A DNA stretch of 64,000 bases from Thiorhodovibrio litoralis. Its GTDB lineage: Bacteria; Pseudomonadota; Gammaproteobacteria; Chromatiales; Chromatiaceae. Below, in pieces: positions 22,656-30,755 of the stretch. The DNA is taken from contig NZ_CP121473.1 of assembly GCF_033954455.1 (NCBI RefSeq), forward strand, positions 1,846,501-1,910,500, read 5' to 3'. Within the stretch, counting starts at the first letter, position 1. Each line of letters begins with the position of its first letter. Below the pieces are notes generated by a model. The model was given only the letters and a program-made list of their open reading frames with translations. It was not told where the DNA came from and searched no databases. Both the position numbers and the translations under genes were made by a program.

Positions 22656-22722
22656 GGGCGAAGCTACGCTCCTCGGGGTCGCTTGTATTGCCAATCCTTC
22701 CACCTAGTCTGGTGTGGCAAAG

Positions 22723-23028
22723 TCACAGCCTGCTGTAGGAAAACGCCCAGCTGCGGATAGGGCTGATGAAATGGCCCATGGCGCGCAGGAGCAGCGGCGT
22801 ATTCAGCCAACCGAGAATTGCGGAAGGGGCGCTTGGCCTTCCAGCTCGCAACTGCAGCGGGGCAGCCTCGGCGAACAGCCAGCGGCGCCAGTCGCGGTCC
22901 AGTCCGGAGAGTCCACCGGCATAGTCACCCTCCAAGAAGCCGACATCGTCGAACATGCGGCAACGGTGGTTGGCGAGCTCGTTCAGCAGCCGGGTTATCG
23001 TTCGCTGCCGAGCAGGTTCCTGCAGCCC
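22723..23028 (-). pseudogene. Unrecognised coding fragment
   Basis: An open frame with normal-looking composition (RTITRLLNELANHRCRMFDDVGF, then GLSGLDRDWRRWLFAEAAP and LGWLNTPLLLRAMGHFISP) but no start codon before an internal Met and no upstream ribosome site. It looks like the C-terminal end of a lost gene. I do not recognise the family. Confidence 0.3.
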
Positions 23029-23084
23029 TCATAGAAGGGGGCATCCTAGAAAGAGCAGATGCTCACCTGCCATAATCGGCTAAC

Positions 23085-23267
23085 ATGGCCAATGCCGGCG
23101 GACGGCTGATCGGGACAGTACTCTCGGGACTCATCTATCAAACACAGGGGTTGACCGGCTGCCTGTGGTGGTCGGCGGGTTTTGTGCTCGCGGCCTTTGC
23201 ACTCTCCTTGCCTTTACCCGCCGTGGCTGGAGCCACATCAACACCAGAGGCCCACACAGATGGCTGA
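23085..23267 (+). pseudogene. C-terminal fragment of an MFS efflux transporter (ArsJ-like)
   Basis: Only the last ~60 residues remain: MANAGGRLIGTVLSGLIYQTQGLTGCLWWSAGFVLAAFALSLPLP, the final two membrane helices of a major-facilitator transporter, then a polar tail. ANAGGRL-GT-LSG-YQ is seen in ArsJ-like MFS proteins of arsenic operons (family knowledge, moderate certainty). The upstream sequence is unrelated, so the gene is 5'-truncated. The stop overlaps the start of the next permease by 8 nt, the relic of a coupled operon. Confidence 0.6.
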
Positions 23268-24225
23268 AGGACCTTTCGTCACCCTGGGCAATGTCATCGC
23301 CTATGACCTCCTTGGCTTGGCGCCCGAGTCTCACTTGGGCGCTGCGGTGCAGTTTTTCGTCATGGACACCGCCAAGATCTTCGCCATGCTGGTGCTGGTG
23401 ATCTATCTGATGGGCCTGCTGCGTGCGCTCATGTCGCCGGAGAAGGTGCGCGCCTATGTGCGTGGCAAGCCGGTGTGGGCGGCGCGCGCAAGTGCCATTG
23501 GTCTCGGCGCCATCACGCCCTTCTGCTCCTGTTCCTCGGTGCCGTTGTTCATCGGCTTTGTTGAGGCCGGGATTCCGCTCGGCGTGACCTTCTCCTTCCT
23601 GATCGCCAGCCCCATGATCAACGAGGTCGCGGTGGTCATCCTGATCGGCCTGCTCGGCTGGAAGCTGACCCTGCTCTATGTCGGCGCCGGATTGCTGGTC
23701 GCCTGGTTTGGCGGCCTGGCAATGGAGCGCTTCCGCCCCGAGCGCTGGGTGGAGGATTATGTGTGGAAAATTCAGGTCGGCGAGGCGCAGACGCAAACAC
23801 CGGATACCTCGCTCGCCGGTCGCCACCGTTACGCCTTGGGCGAGGTGCGCGAAATTCTGCGCCGGCTGTGGAAATGGGTGCTGATTGGCATTGGCCTCGG
23901 CGCACTCTTCCACGGCTATGTGCCCGAGGACTGGGTGGCGGCCCATCTGAATGAATCGGCCTGGTACAGCGTGCCAGCCGCCGTCATTCTCGGCGTACCG
24001 CTCTACTCCAATGCCACTGGCGTGATTCCGGTCGCCGAAGCGCTGCTCGGCAAGGGCGTAGCCATCGGCACCGTGTTGGCGCTGATGATGAGCATCGCCG
24101 CGCTCTCGCTGCCGGAGTTGATCATCCTGCGCAAAGTCATCCGCTGGCCGGCACTGGCGCTCTACGCCGGGGTGTTGGCGCTGTCTTTCACCCTGGTCGG
24201 CTGGGGCTTTAACTGGCTGACGTGA
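23260..24225 (+). CDS. ArsP/DUF318-family permease
   Basis: 321 residues from ATG 23260 with about eight hydrophobic helices. Diagnostic elements are ITPFCSCSSVPLFIGFVEAGIPLGVTFSFLIASPMINEVAV in the first half and the matching repeat ILGVPLYSNATGVIPVAEALLGKGVAIGTVLALMMSIAALSLPELIIL in the second, with a cytoplasmic loop between them. Family knowledge: DUF318 permeases include ArsP, which exports trivalent organoarsenicals, and related metal exporters; the CSCSS cysteines fit thiol-reactive metalloids. The preceding MFS remnant suggests it came from an arsenic operon, but no arsR, arsM or arsC survives here. A longer in-frame extension from 23182 overlaps the MFS gene and is rejected. Confidence 0.8.
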   Translation: MAEGPFVTLGNVIAYDLLGLAPESHLGAAVQFFVMDTAKIFAMLVLVIYLMGLLRALMSPEKVRAYVRGKPVWAARASAIGLGAITPFCSCSSVPLFIGFVEAGIPLGVTFSFLIASPMINEVAVVILIGLLGWKLTLLYVGAGLLVAWFGGLAMERFRPERWVEDYVWKIQVGEAQTQTPDTSLAGRHRYALGEVREILRRLWKWVLIGIGLGALFHGYVPEDWVAAHLNESAWYSVPAAVILGVPLYSNATGVIPVAEALLGKGVAIGTVLALMMSIAALSLPELIILRKVIRWPALALYAGVLALSFTLVGWGFNWLT

Positions 24226-24390
24226 TTTTTTTGGCCTCGAGCGTAGCGGCATAAATTATCATTGAAGCGGCTTCGTAGCGATGACGGTTTCGTGTCAAAG
24301 CACGCCTGATGGGTACTGTTACTCATCCGTCGAAAGGCTGTCGTGGGGTAGCCTCTAAGGCCACCTGCCTCATTGGTTAGGACGGGCCGG

Positions 24391-25344
24391 TTAGGCCGCG
24401 CCGCTTCCTACCCAGAAGGTCAAGTTCTTCTCGAGGAACTCGTCGTATCGCATGTAGTGCGTGCCATCACAGGAGAAGGTCAGGCTAATCATGCCGTTGA
24501 ACAGGTTGAGCGACGCGGAGCGCAGGTAGAAGGTGTCGTCCATCAATCGCAGTTCCTTCAACGCATTGAGGATGGGCGAGATGCTTGCCTGCGGAATCAC
24601 AGCCTCAGCCGAATAGGCTCGACTGGGATAGACCAGGCAAATGTCCGGGTCCGAGAGCGCCTCATGATCAAGGATGCGGTAGCGAAACGGATCATCCACG
24701 GTCCACACCGTCGCCCGACTGCTCGAAAAGTGCACCACGCCCTGAAACATCCCGCGATCGACCAGCAGCTCCTCAATGACGCTGAGGACTTGATCGAGGT
24801 TCTGATCTATCGGGCTTTCGACACGCGTCTGCAAGAGCACCGTGTTGCGAATCGATGGGTCGCCTTTGATCTGGAGCCAGTGGGGCAGGTCCTCATAGAG
24901 CTTCGCCGTCACCGGCAAATCTTTGAGATTGAAGGTCGCACCAACATAACCCAGCAGTTCCCAGTCGCGGCGGACGACGTGCAAGGCCGTCAGCGATGGG
25001 CGATGCGACACGAGCCCGACATAGGCATCCGAGAGCAGGAAGCCCCACGCCGGAACGGCCTCACGCATGTAGGGACGCGTCGAGCGATCACGCCCAAAGT
25101 CCGCCGGTTCGGCTCCAGCTGCGCTGATGGTGTCGCTAATCTGCCGGCCTGCACGATCCACGACAAACAGCGCACCGCAGGAGGGGATGTGTCGGCAGCA
25201 ATCCATTAAGACGTCGTTGAGCTGCCCACGATCACTCCAGGCCGCAACACAAGCAGCTGCGGTCTGCGCGATGGGCTCGTGCAGCGTCCTCGCGATTACC
25301 TCGCGTTGACGGTGAATCGTGCCTTTTAGCGTGCTATCCATCAT
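24391..25344 (-). CDS. Stand-alone PDC/Cache-type sensor domain protein
   Basis: 317 residues from ATG 25344, preceded by GAGGGG at good spacing. Residues ~50-150 match the PDC (PAS-like Cache) fold of extracellular sensors: LFVVDRAGRQISDTIS, then DFGRDRSTRPYMREAVPAWGFLLSDAYVGLVSHRPSLTALHVVRR and WELLGYVGATFNLKDLP. Unusually there are no flanking transmembrane helices and no output domain: the second half (VLSVIEELLVDRGMFQGVVHFSSSRATVWTVDDP...FRYRILDHEALSDPDICLVYP) is a separate alpha/beta region. Such soluble PDC proteins occur in sulfur-oxidising phototrophs; the function is unknown. Confidence 0.7.
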   Translation of the reverse strand: MMDSTLKGTIHRQREVIARTLHEPIAQTAAACVAAWSDRGQLNDVLMDCCRHIPSCGALFVVDRAGRQISDTISAAGAEPADFGRDRSTRPYMREAVPAWGFLLSDAYVGLVSHRPSLTALHVVRRDWELLGYVGATFNLKDLPVTAKLYEDLPHWLQIKGDPSIRNTVLLQTRVESPIDQNLDQVLSVIEELLVDRGMFQGVVHFSSSRATVWTVDDPFRYRILDHEALSDPDICLVYPSRAYSAEAVIPQASISPILNALKELRLMDDTFYLRSASLNLFNGMISLTFSCDGTHYMRYDEFLEKNLTFWVGSGAA

Positions 25345-25469
25345 CAACCCCTCATTGGCCGGTCTAGAACAACGCAAGATTAGCTCAGGTTGCCCGTTGG
25401 TCCCCGAATCATTCGCAGCCCGTTGTGATCTTCCTGCCTGTCTTTTTGACGTTGGCGCGCCGGCGGTGG

Positions 25470-25712
25470 TCAGGGGATCTTCAGTGAGTCGGCGAGCGAC
25501 ATTAGGTTCTGGGGCTGGACCTGGATCATTCCCCGGCGCGGGCTGTCGATGTCCGCGATGAGAAAGAAGGCGATGGAGATGACGAGCGGCAGGATAAAGT
25601 GGGCGTGCGACGGCGAGCGGGTGCCCCCGGAACCGAGGCCGACCAGGAGTGCGGAGCACATCGCGATCGACGCCATTAGTGCCCAGGCCGCAAGCGGGAT
25701 GCGGAACGCCGC
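25470..25712 (-). pseudogene. C-terminal fragment of a bestrophin-like (DUF4239) membrane protein
   Basis: The remaining ~80 residues read AFRIPLAAWALMASIAMCSALLVGLGSGG, then HAHFILPLVISIAFFLIADIDSPRRGMIQVQPQNLMSL, the last two helices and the conserved DIDSPR-G-I-V-PQNL tail of DUF4239 proteins. The frame opens at a stop (25713-25715) where the serine-recombinase element begins, so that element or the rearrangement it caused removed the N-terminal two thirds. Confidence 0.7.
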
Positions 25713-27391
25713 TTACAATCTTGCATACTTGAAGCTCCATTGGATTGCTCCGATGGTTTTTCCGGGGTGCCGTTGTCATCCGGGTCGCCGATGTTTGGAT
25801 CGGGATCAACCCGAAAAACCACCAGGATTTCCTCATGGTAAATCTCGATACGCTTGACAAGCGCGCGAATGATGCCGCGCTTGGTCTCGAAATCCAGGCC
25901 GGTTAAACGTTCCTGAATCGCGGCGGCAAATTCCTCCAGCCGTTTGATCACCAGAAACAGTTCGGCCTGGCCAGCATCTTGTTGGCGAGCTGTCTCAATC
26001 TGAATGTGAAGTTGCTCGAGTTTGCTATTGAGCTGCGCCATTTTGGGATCGAAGTCGCTTTTATCGATTAACCCCTCGGTATAGCTATCGATCAGCCGCG
26101 ATTTCCCTTGTTTCAGGTGCTGGTGCTGTTTTTCCAGCACATCTGTATCGGTGTGCGACGCATGAGCCTGCTGCAGGCGATTGAGGCGCCGTTCATATTC
26201 CTGCTGCAAGCGCTCAGGCTGTTGTAACAACGCCAGGACTTGCTCCCACACCAGGTCATCGAGCCGGCTGGTGCGCACTTGCTTGTTGTCGCAAATACGC
26301 TCACCGCCAAAGCGATAGGCATCGGTGCCGACGCAGCGATAATAGGCATAGCATTGTCCACCTTTGGCCGCGCTTTTGCTGACAGGCTTGCCATAATACG
26401 CATAGCGGCAGTGCCCGCAAACGATGAGCCCTTGCAGGAGATGGCGCGCGCCGCGCCGGCGTTGTCGGGCGAGGCGGCGATTCTCCTCCAATTGCTCCCC
26501 CACGGCGAGAAACAGCGCTTCGCTGACCAACGGCGGGACCGGGATCTCGATCCAGTCCGCGCGCGGGGTGCGCACCACGGAAGTGGCTTTCTTGGGTGTC
26601 TCGGCGCTGTGACGGGCTGGGCGCACGCGCGGGCGGTGCGGCTGTGACTGGGTCTTGCCGAAGGCGGCACGACCCATATAGGCCGGGTTCTGCAGCATTC
26701 CCCACACCACACTGCGGTCCCAATGCGCTTTGCCGGTGGCGGTGGGAATGCCCTCGGCATCAAGCCGGCGGGTCACTTCGCCGATACTGAAGCGATCCAC
26801 GCCAACCCAATGAAAGATTTGCCGCACGGTGGCCGCTTGGGACAGATCAATCACATACTGCGCCGGTGCGCCATCGAGTTGCTTGCGCTGATAGCGATAG
26901 CCGTAAGGCGCGCCGCCAAGCACATTGACGCGCCCATGACGCGCGCCATGCAATTTCCCGCGACGGTTGCGCTCCATGATCTTCGCCCGTTCGTATTCGG
27001 CGATCATGCCTTGCATCTGTAATAACAGGTCTTCTTCCGGGCTGACACCGCCGGCATGATTGAGAAAGACAACGGTGACACCGGTTTGCTGGAACTCTTC
27101 CAGCAGCAGGGCCTGATGGGCGTATTTCCGCGCCAGGCGATCCGGGGCCAGCACATAGAGCCGATCAATCAGGCCCATGGCCGCGCGATCGCGCAACCGC
27201 TCCAGTTGCGGGCGAATGAGGGTCGCGCCGCTGACACCGGCGTCGATGAAACACTGTTCCTCGGGAAGTTGTTCGCCATCACTGGCGATGCGTGCTTTCA
27301 GCGCGGCAACCTGGCTGTCGATGGTGCCGGCCTTGGCCTGACGCTCGGAGGAGACACGGGCATAGAGGGCGACGTTCAGGGGCTGGCTCAT
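25676..27391 (-). CDS. Large serine recombinase
   Basis: 571 residues. The N-terminal resolvase catalytic domain has VALYARVSSERQAKAGTIDSQ with the nucleophile Ser, the helix DRLYVLAPDRLARKYAHQ and MIAEYERAKIMERNRRGK. Next is the recombinase domain (APYGYRYQR; IFHWVGVDRFSIGEVTRRL; GIPTATGKAHWDRSVVWGMLQNPAYMG), then the zinc ribbon CGHCRYAYY...C...C with a long coiled coil (~430-530). It would drive integration and excision of its own element. The last ~12 residues (CKRRSASRLRPGH) are read from the flanking bestrophin-like gene, so the original C-terminus is probably altered by the junction. Its start overlaps the stop of the small gene upstream (27388-27391). Confidence 0.93.
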   Translation of the reverse strand: MSQPLNVALYARVSSERQAKAGTIDSQVAALKARIASDGEQLPEEQCFIDAGVSGATLIRPQLERLRDRAAMGLIDRLYVLAPDRLARKYAHQALLLEEFQQTGVTVVFLNHAGGVSPEEDLLLQMQGMIAEYERAKIMERNRRGKLHGARHGRVNVLGGAPYGYRYQRKQLDGAPAQYVIDLSQAATVRQIFHWVGVDRFSIGEVTRRLDAEGIPTATGKAHWDRSVVWGMLQNPAYMGRAAFGKTQSQPHRPRVRPARHSAETPKKATSVVRTPRADWIEIPVPPLVSEALFLAVGEQLEENRRLARQRRRGARHLLQGLIVCGHCRYAYYGKPVSKSAAKGGQCYAYYRCVGTDAYRFGGERICDNKQVRTSRLDDLVWEQVLALLQQPERLQQEYERRLNRLQQAHASHTDTDVLEKQHQHLKQGKSRLIDSYTEGLIDKSDFDPKMAQLNSKLEQLHIQIETARQQDAGQAELFLVIKRLEEFAAAIQERLTGLDFETKRGIIRALVKRIEIYHEEILVVFRVDPDPNIGDPDDNGTPEKPSEQSNGASSMQDCKRRSASRLRPGH

Positions 27392-27573
27392 CGCGCACCT
27401 CGGCGCTGTTTGCGCTGTGGTAGAGCGGTCTTTGCCGCAGCAGGAGCCGTTTCGATTGGGCGTGATTCCGTCGGCTTGAGCTGGGCGTAGATCTCGCTCA
27501 AGCGTTCGGCTGAAAACCGGTTCGGTTCAAAGGCAATGCGCACCGACAACGCCCGCTGTGGTCGCTTCATCAC
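27388..27573 (-). CDS. Small basic protein coupled to the serine recombinase
   Basis: 60-61 residues (GTG 27573 or ATG 27570): KRPQRALSVRIAFEPNRFSAERLSEIYAQLKP, then a basic tail ending QRKQRRGAR. The stop overlaps the recombinase start by 4 nt, and its own start overlaps the stop of a shorter frame upstream. Small genes of this kind commonly precede transposon-type serine recombinases; I infer an accessory or regulatory role such as directionality control. No domain is recognised. Confidence 0.6.
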   Translation of the reverse strand: MMKRPQRALSVRIAFEPNRFSAERLSEIYAQLKPTESRPIETAPAAAKTALPQRKQRRGAR

Positions 27574-27713
27574 TGAGCCTCCCGCGTCGTGGGGACGTCA
27601 ATGACCAGCCGAATCTCGGCATCCACCGTCCCCTGAAAGCCCCACGAGAGACAGGCTCGCGCGACCCGTAGGCCCCATTGTACGCGGGAGTTTGCTACGT
27701 TGTTGGTGGCGTT
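27570..27713 (-). pseudogene. Possible 5'-truncated small ORF at the recombinase element end
   Basis: The frame VQWGLRVARACLSWGFQGTV continues to IDVPTTREAQ and a stop that overlaps the next start (TGATG). No in-frame start codon is visible before the sequence turns into antisense of the DHA2 fragment, so the gene either lost its 5' end at the junction or is spurious. The compact coupling with the two genes downstream argues for a real relic. Confidence 0.35.
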
Positions 27714-28247
27714 GTGATGGCACCACGCGGCTTCGGTGCGGCCTTTGGCATGATGCTGATTGCCCAACTCACGGGTCGGGTCGACCCGCGCTGGATTATC
27801 GCCACCGGAATGAGCATCGCCGGCACCGCCACCTGGATGATGTCCTGGTACAACCTGGATGTAAGTCCGATTTGGCTGATCTTGCCCGGGGTCATGCAGG
27901 GCGTCGGCATGGGGCTGATCTTCGTCACCCTCTCGACGCAGGCCTATGCCACGCTGCCGGCCTCGGCAACCGATGCTGGCGCCGGTCTCTACAACCTGGC
28001 GCGCAGTGTCGGCAGCTCCATCGGCGTCTCCGTTGCCGCGACCTGGTATGCGCGCTTCGGCCAGGCGGAATGGAACCGGCTGGGCGGTTACATCAACCCG
28101 TTTAATCCCGCCCTGGAGCATTGGCTCAGGGTGCAGGGGCTCACCCTGAACGACCCCGCGACGGCGGCGCTCTTGACCAATGAACTCAGTCGCCAGTCCT
28201 CGATGCTCGCCTTCACCCGGGTGATCGAATCTGCTTTGCTTGAATAA
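27678..28247 (+). pseudogene. Fragment of a DHA2-family (EmrB/QacA) multidrug transporter
   Basis: About 180 residues of the second half of a 14-helix major-facilitator exporter: GVVMAPRGFGAAFGMMLIAQLTGRVDPRWIIATG, LPGVMQGVGMGLIFVTLSTQAYATLP, and the DHA2 signature region AGAGLYNLARSVGSSIGVSV. The N-terminal half is missing where the recombinase element begins. The C-terminus also stops early, after NELSRQSSMLAFTRVIESALLE, short of the last helix. The fragment is therefore broken at both ends. Confidence 0.8.
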
Positions 28248-28800
28248 CCTGGCGGCGTGACAAGCACGCATGTCGAACGGGCATTTGCGTTCTGGACAAT
28301 GCCTTCCCTATCGAGACTGACTATGATTCATGGTTTGATGGATGTTCACCATCCGAAGAGCACTCCAAATGGATAATGCCCTGTGATCTGCTTCTAAACC
28401 GCGTCCAGACCGGGGAACGTAGTTTTTGAAGCCAGTGCCGCCTTACATTACCCAAGCCGCTCTGGTTGAGGTTTAACTGTAGATCGGGAGGAAAAATAAA
28501 TCCGCTGGTATAGCCATCGCATATGGTATCCAGGCAGAAAATTTCCGTATTTATTAAGTCGACGCTACCCTCCGTCCGGCAATTTTGAGCAGATTGCTCT
28601 GCCTACGCCATGGGGAAATCAAGATCCTCGGCATTGAGTCACAGGCATTATCCATCTGGCCGCTTGAAGTCACGCTAGGCAGGTTTTTCCTCTCGGAATT
28701 CAGTTGCTGGCGAAAGCTCCGCGAAACCGCCCTCTTTGCCAGTCTCACTCAAGTGGATACTGTTCTATGGTAGCCGCTCCACGATCCATCGGAGCCGACC
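28248..28800. other. No gene recognised (553 bp)
   Basis: Lower in G+C than its surroundings. Short open frames exist on both strands (28554-28748 minus, 28585-28773 plus), but none has a family motif, a good ribosome site or plausible neighbours. Probably debris between the DHA2 fragment and the next HTH gene. Confidence 0.5.
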
Positions 28801-29109
28801 ATGCAAGCATTTGAGTCCAGTCTTCCCGAAACATGTCCAATTCCGTCCCAGACCATAACCCAGGCCGCAGGCGATCGGCTTATCACCGCTGAGGAGGTGC
28901 GTCGCATTGCTGGCGGTATCAGCGACATGACCCTCTGGCGCTGGCTCAAGCGCGGTATCCTGCCGCAACCGCTGGTCATCGAGCGGCGGCGCTATTGGTG
29001 GCGGGCGGCCATCCTCGATGCACTGCAATGCGCCGGACGCAGCGATGCCCGGCCAGTGGCACCCCACGCAACCTGTGGCGAAACAGAGCATGCCAAAGAC
29101 CATCCATGA
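28801..29109 (+). CDS. AlpA/MerR-like helix-turn-helix DNA-binding protein
   Basis: 102 residues. The centre DRLITAEEVRRIAGGISDMTLWRWLKRGILPQPLVIERRRYWWRAAILDAL is an excisionase/AlpA-type winged helix: start of helix 1, recognition helix SDMTLWRWLK, wing around LPQPLVIERRRYW. Such proteins regulate or assist excision of integrated elements. It overlaps the next small gene by 20 bp and is most likely a leftover of a mobile element later hit by the IS21-type sequence. Confidence 0.7.
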   Translation: MQAFESSLPETCPIPSQTITQAAGDRLITAEEVRRIAGGISDMTLWRWLKRGILPQPLVIERRRYWWRAAILDALQCAGRSDARPVAPHATCGETEHAKDHP

Positions 29110-29263
29110 CAAACTCGCGGCGATTATCGCCGGTATCGAGCAAACCGGATCCGCTGAAACCACGCGCCTGACGGTGCTCAAGAAATGGTTCGAGCACGAA
29201 GGCCGCCTCACTGCGGATTCCACGCCCATCCGGCCACCGATTCCAGGATTATCCGGCCACTGA
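29090..29263 (+). pseudogene. Small element-associated protein truncated by IS21 end
   Basis: 57 residues: MPKTIHDKLAAIIAGIEQTGSAETTRLTVLKKWFEHEGRL is normal protein, after which the frame enters the IS21 terminal repeats (TADSTPIRPPIPGLSGH) and stops. The DK-A-I-AI--TG-A--TRLTVLKKWFE--GRL sequence recurs, in my recollection, in much longer proteins of integrated elements beside AlpA-like regulators, so I read this as the N-terminus of such a gene. Confidence 0.5.
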
Positions 29264-29330
29264 TTCCACGCTGATCCGGCCACCCATTCCAGAGGCATCC
29301 GGCCACTGATTCCACGGTCATTCGGCCACC
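29216..29330 (+). repeat. IS21-type terminal repeat array (five 23-bp units)
   Basis: Five direct repeats of 23 bp at 29216, 29239, 29262, 29285 and 29308, consensus GATTCCA-N5-ATCCGGCCAC-Y. Multiple terminal repeats that bind transposase are typical of IS21-family ends, and istA starts 69 bp downstream. This is the left end of the element; I find no matching right end. Confidence 0.88.
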
Positions 29331-29398
29331 CCTGGCAGGAAGCGACGCAGGACCACGATCCACTATCCTCGGCCCCTTTTCGAAGCGAGGAGGTTGAG

Positions 29399-30730
29399 AT
29401 GGAGCGTTTGTCCATGCGTAAGATTCGAGAAGTGCTGCGCCTGCGGTTTGAGGCCGGGCGATCAGCACGTCAGATTGGCGCCAGCGTGCAGGTCGCACGC
29501 AGCACCATTGGCGAGTACGAGCGGCGCTTTGCCGCTAGCGGGTTACCCTGGCCGCTGCCTGAGTCGCTCAGCGACGCCGAGCTGGAGCGACGGCTGTTTC
29601 CGCCCGCACCGGCGCTGCCGGCCCACAGCCGCCCGATCCCCGACTGGGCCAGCCTGCACCAAGAGCTACGTCGCCCCGGCGTCAGCCTGATGCTGCTGTG
29701 GGAGGAATACCGCGCCGCCTACCCACAAGGCTATGGCTACAGCTGGTTTTGCGACACCTACGCCAGCTGGTCGGCCAAGCTCGACGTGGTCATGCGCCAG
29801 AGCCACCGCGCCGGGGAGAAGCTGTTCGTCGACTATGCCGGTCAGACGGCAGAAGTGATCGATCGCACCACCGGCGAAATCCGCACCGCCCAGATCTTCG
29901 TGGCGGTACTGGGGGCATCGAACGACACCTACGCCGAAGCCACCTGGACGCAGAACCTGTCGGATTGGACCGGCTCCCACGTGCGCGCCTTGGCGTTCCT
30001 CGGCGGCGTGCCGGAAGTACTGGTCCCCGACAACCTCGCCAGTGGGGTAAGCAAAGCCCATCGTTACGAGCCCGACATCAACCCCACCTACGCCGAGCTG
30101 GCCGCGCATTACGGTGTTGCGGTGGTCCCGGCCCGGGTGCGCAAGCCTCGGGATAAGGCCAAGGTCGAAGTCGGCGTGCAAGTGGTTGAACGCTGGATAC
30201 TCGCCGCTCTGCGCCGGCGCACGTTTTTCTCCCTGCGCGAGCTCAATGAGGCCATCGCCGAACGCCTGGCTTGGCTCAACCAGCGCCCGTTCAAAAAGCT
30301 CCCCGGCTCGCGCAAAGAGGCGTTTGAGGCCATCGACCGCCCGGCACTGCGTCCCTTACCCGCCGAGGCTTACGACTATTCAAACCACGGGGATCAAGCC
30401 GAGACCGACGCCCAGGGTTATCTGCGCGATCCGGCGGATTGGTCTGAGACCTTCGCCCGCATCCAGGCGACGCGTGAGGGCTTGCGGCTGACACCGAGGC
30501 ACTGGGCGGTGATTCGTCATCTGCGCCGCTGTTACACCAAGCACGGGCTACCCATGAGCTGTCTTGATCTGGATGCGATGTTGCATTTCCGAGCCCGCTG
30601 GCCGCGGGCCGCCGGCCAGCCGCGGTGGTTTCCCGGCCTCTTTCCCGCCGGCGGACTGACCGAGCAGGGCCATCGGCTGGCGGGCTTGCCTCGCGGCCAG
30701 TCCGCAATAGGGCTGAGGTTGATGGCCTAA
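29399..30730 (+). pseudogene. istA: IS21 IstA transposase fused in frame to a DsrC/TusE-like domain
   Basis: Residues 1-~330 are IstA: HTH MRKIREVLRLRFEAGRSARQIGASVQVARSTIGEYERR, DDE core EKLFVDYAGQTAEVID, ASNDTYAEATWTQNL, VPEVLVPDNLASGVSKAHRYEPDINPTYAELAAHYG and KAKVEVGVQVVERWILA. IstA normally continues to ~500 residues with istB behind it. Here, after LRPLPAEAYDYS, the frame passes into ETDAQGYLRDPADWSETFARI, LTPRHWAVIRHLRRCYTKHG and FPAGGLTEQGHRLAGLPRG, which is a DsrC/TusE-family protein. The conserved C-terminal Cys (normally GLPKPTGC) is absent. I infer a deletion that removed the rest of the IS and the N-terminus of a dsrC-like gene. Whether the chimera is made is unknown. Confidence 0.75.
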
Positions 30731-30755
30731 GATCAAGCGATGGCGATATTGCCAG

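Noticed and set aside
27570-28271. 233-residue minus-strand ORF upstream of the recombinase
   Set aside because: Most of it is antisense to the DHA2 transporter fragment; only the last ~45 codons could be a real small gene.
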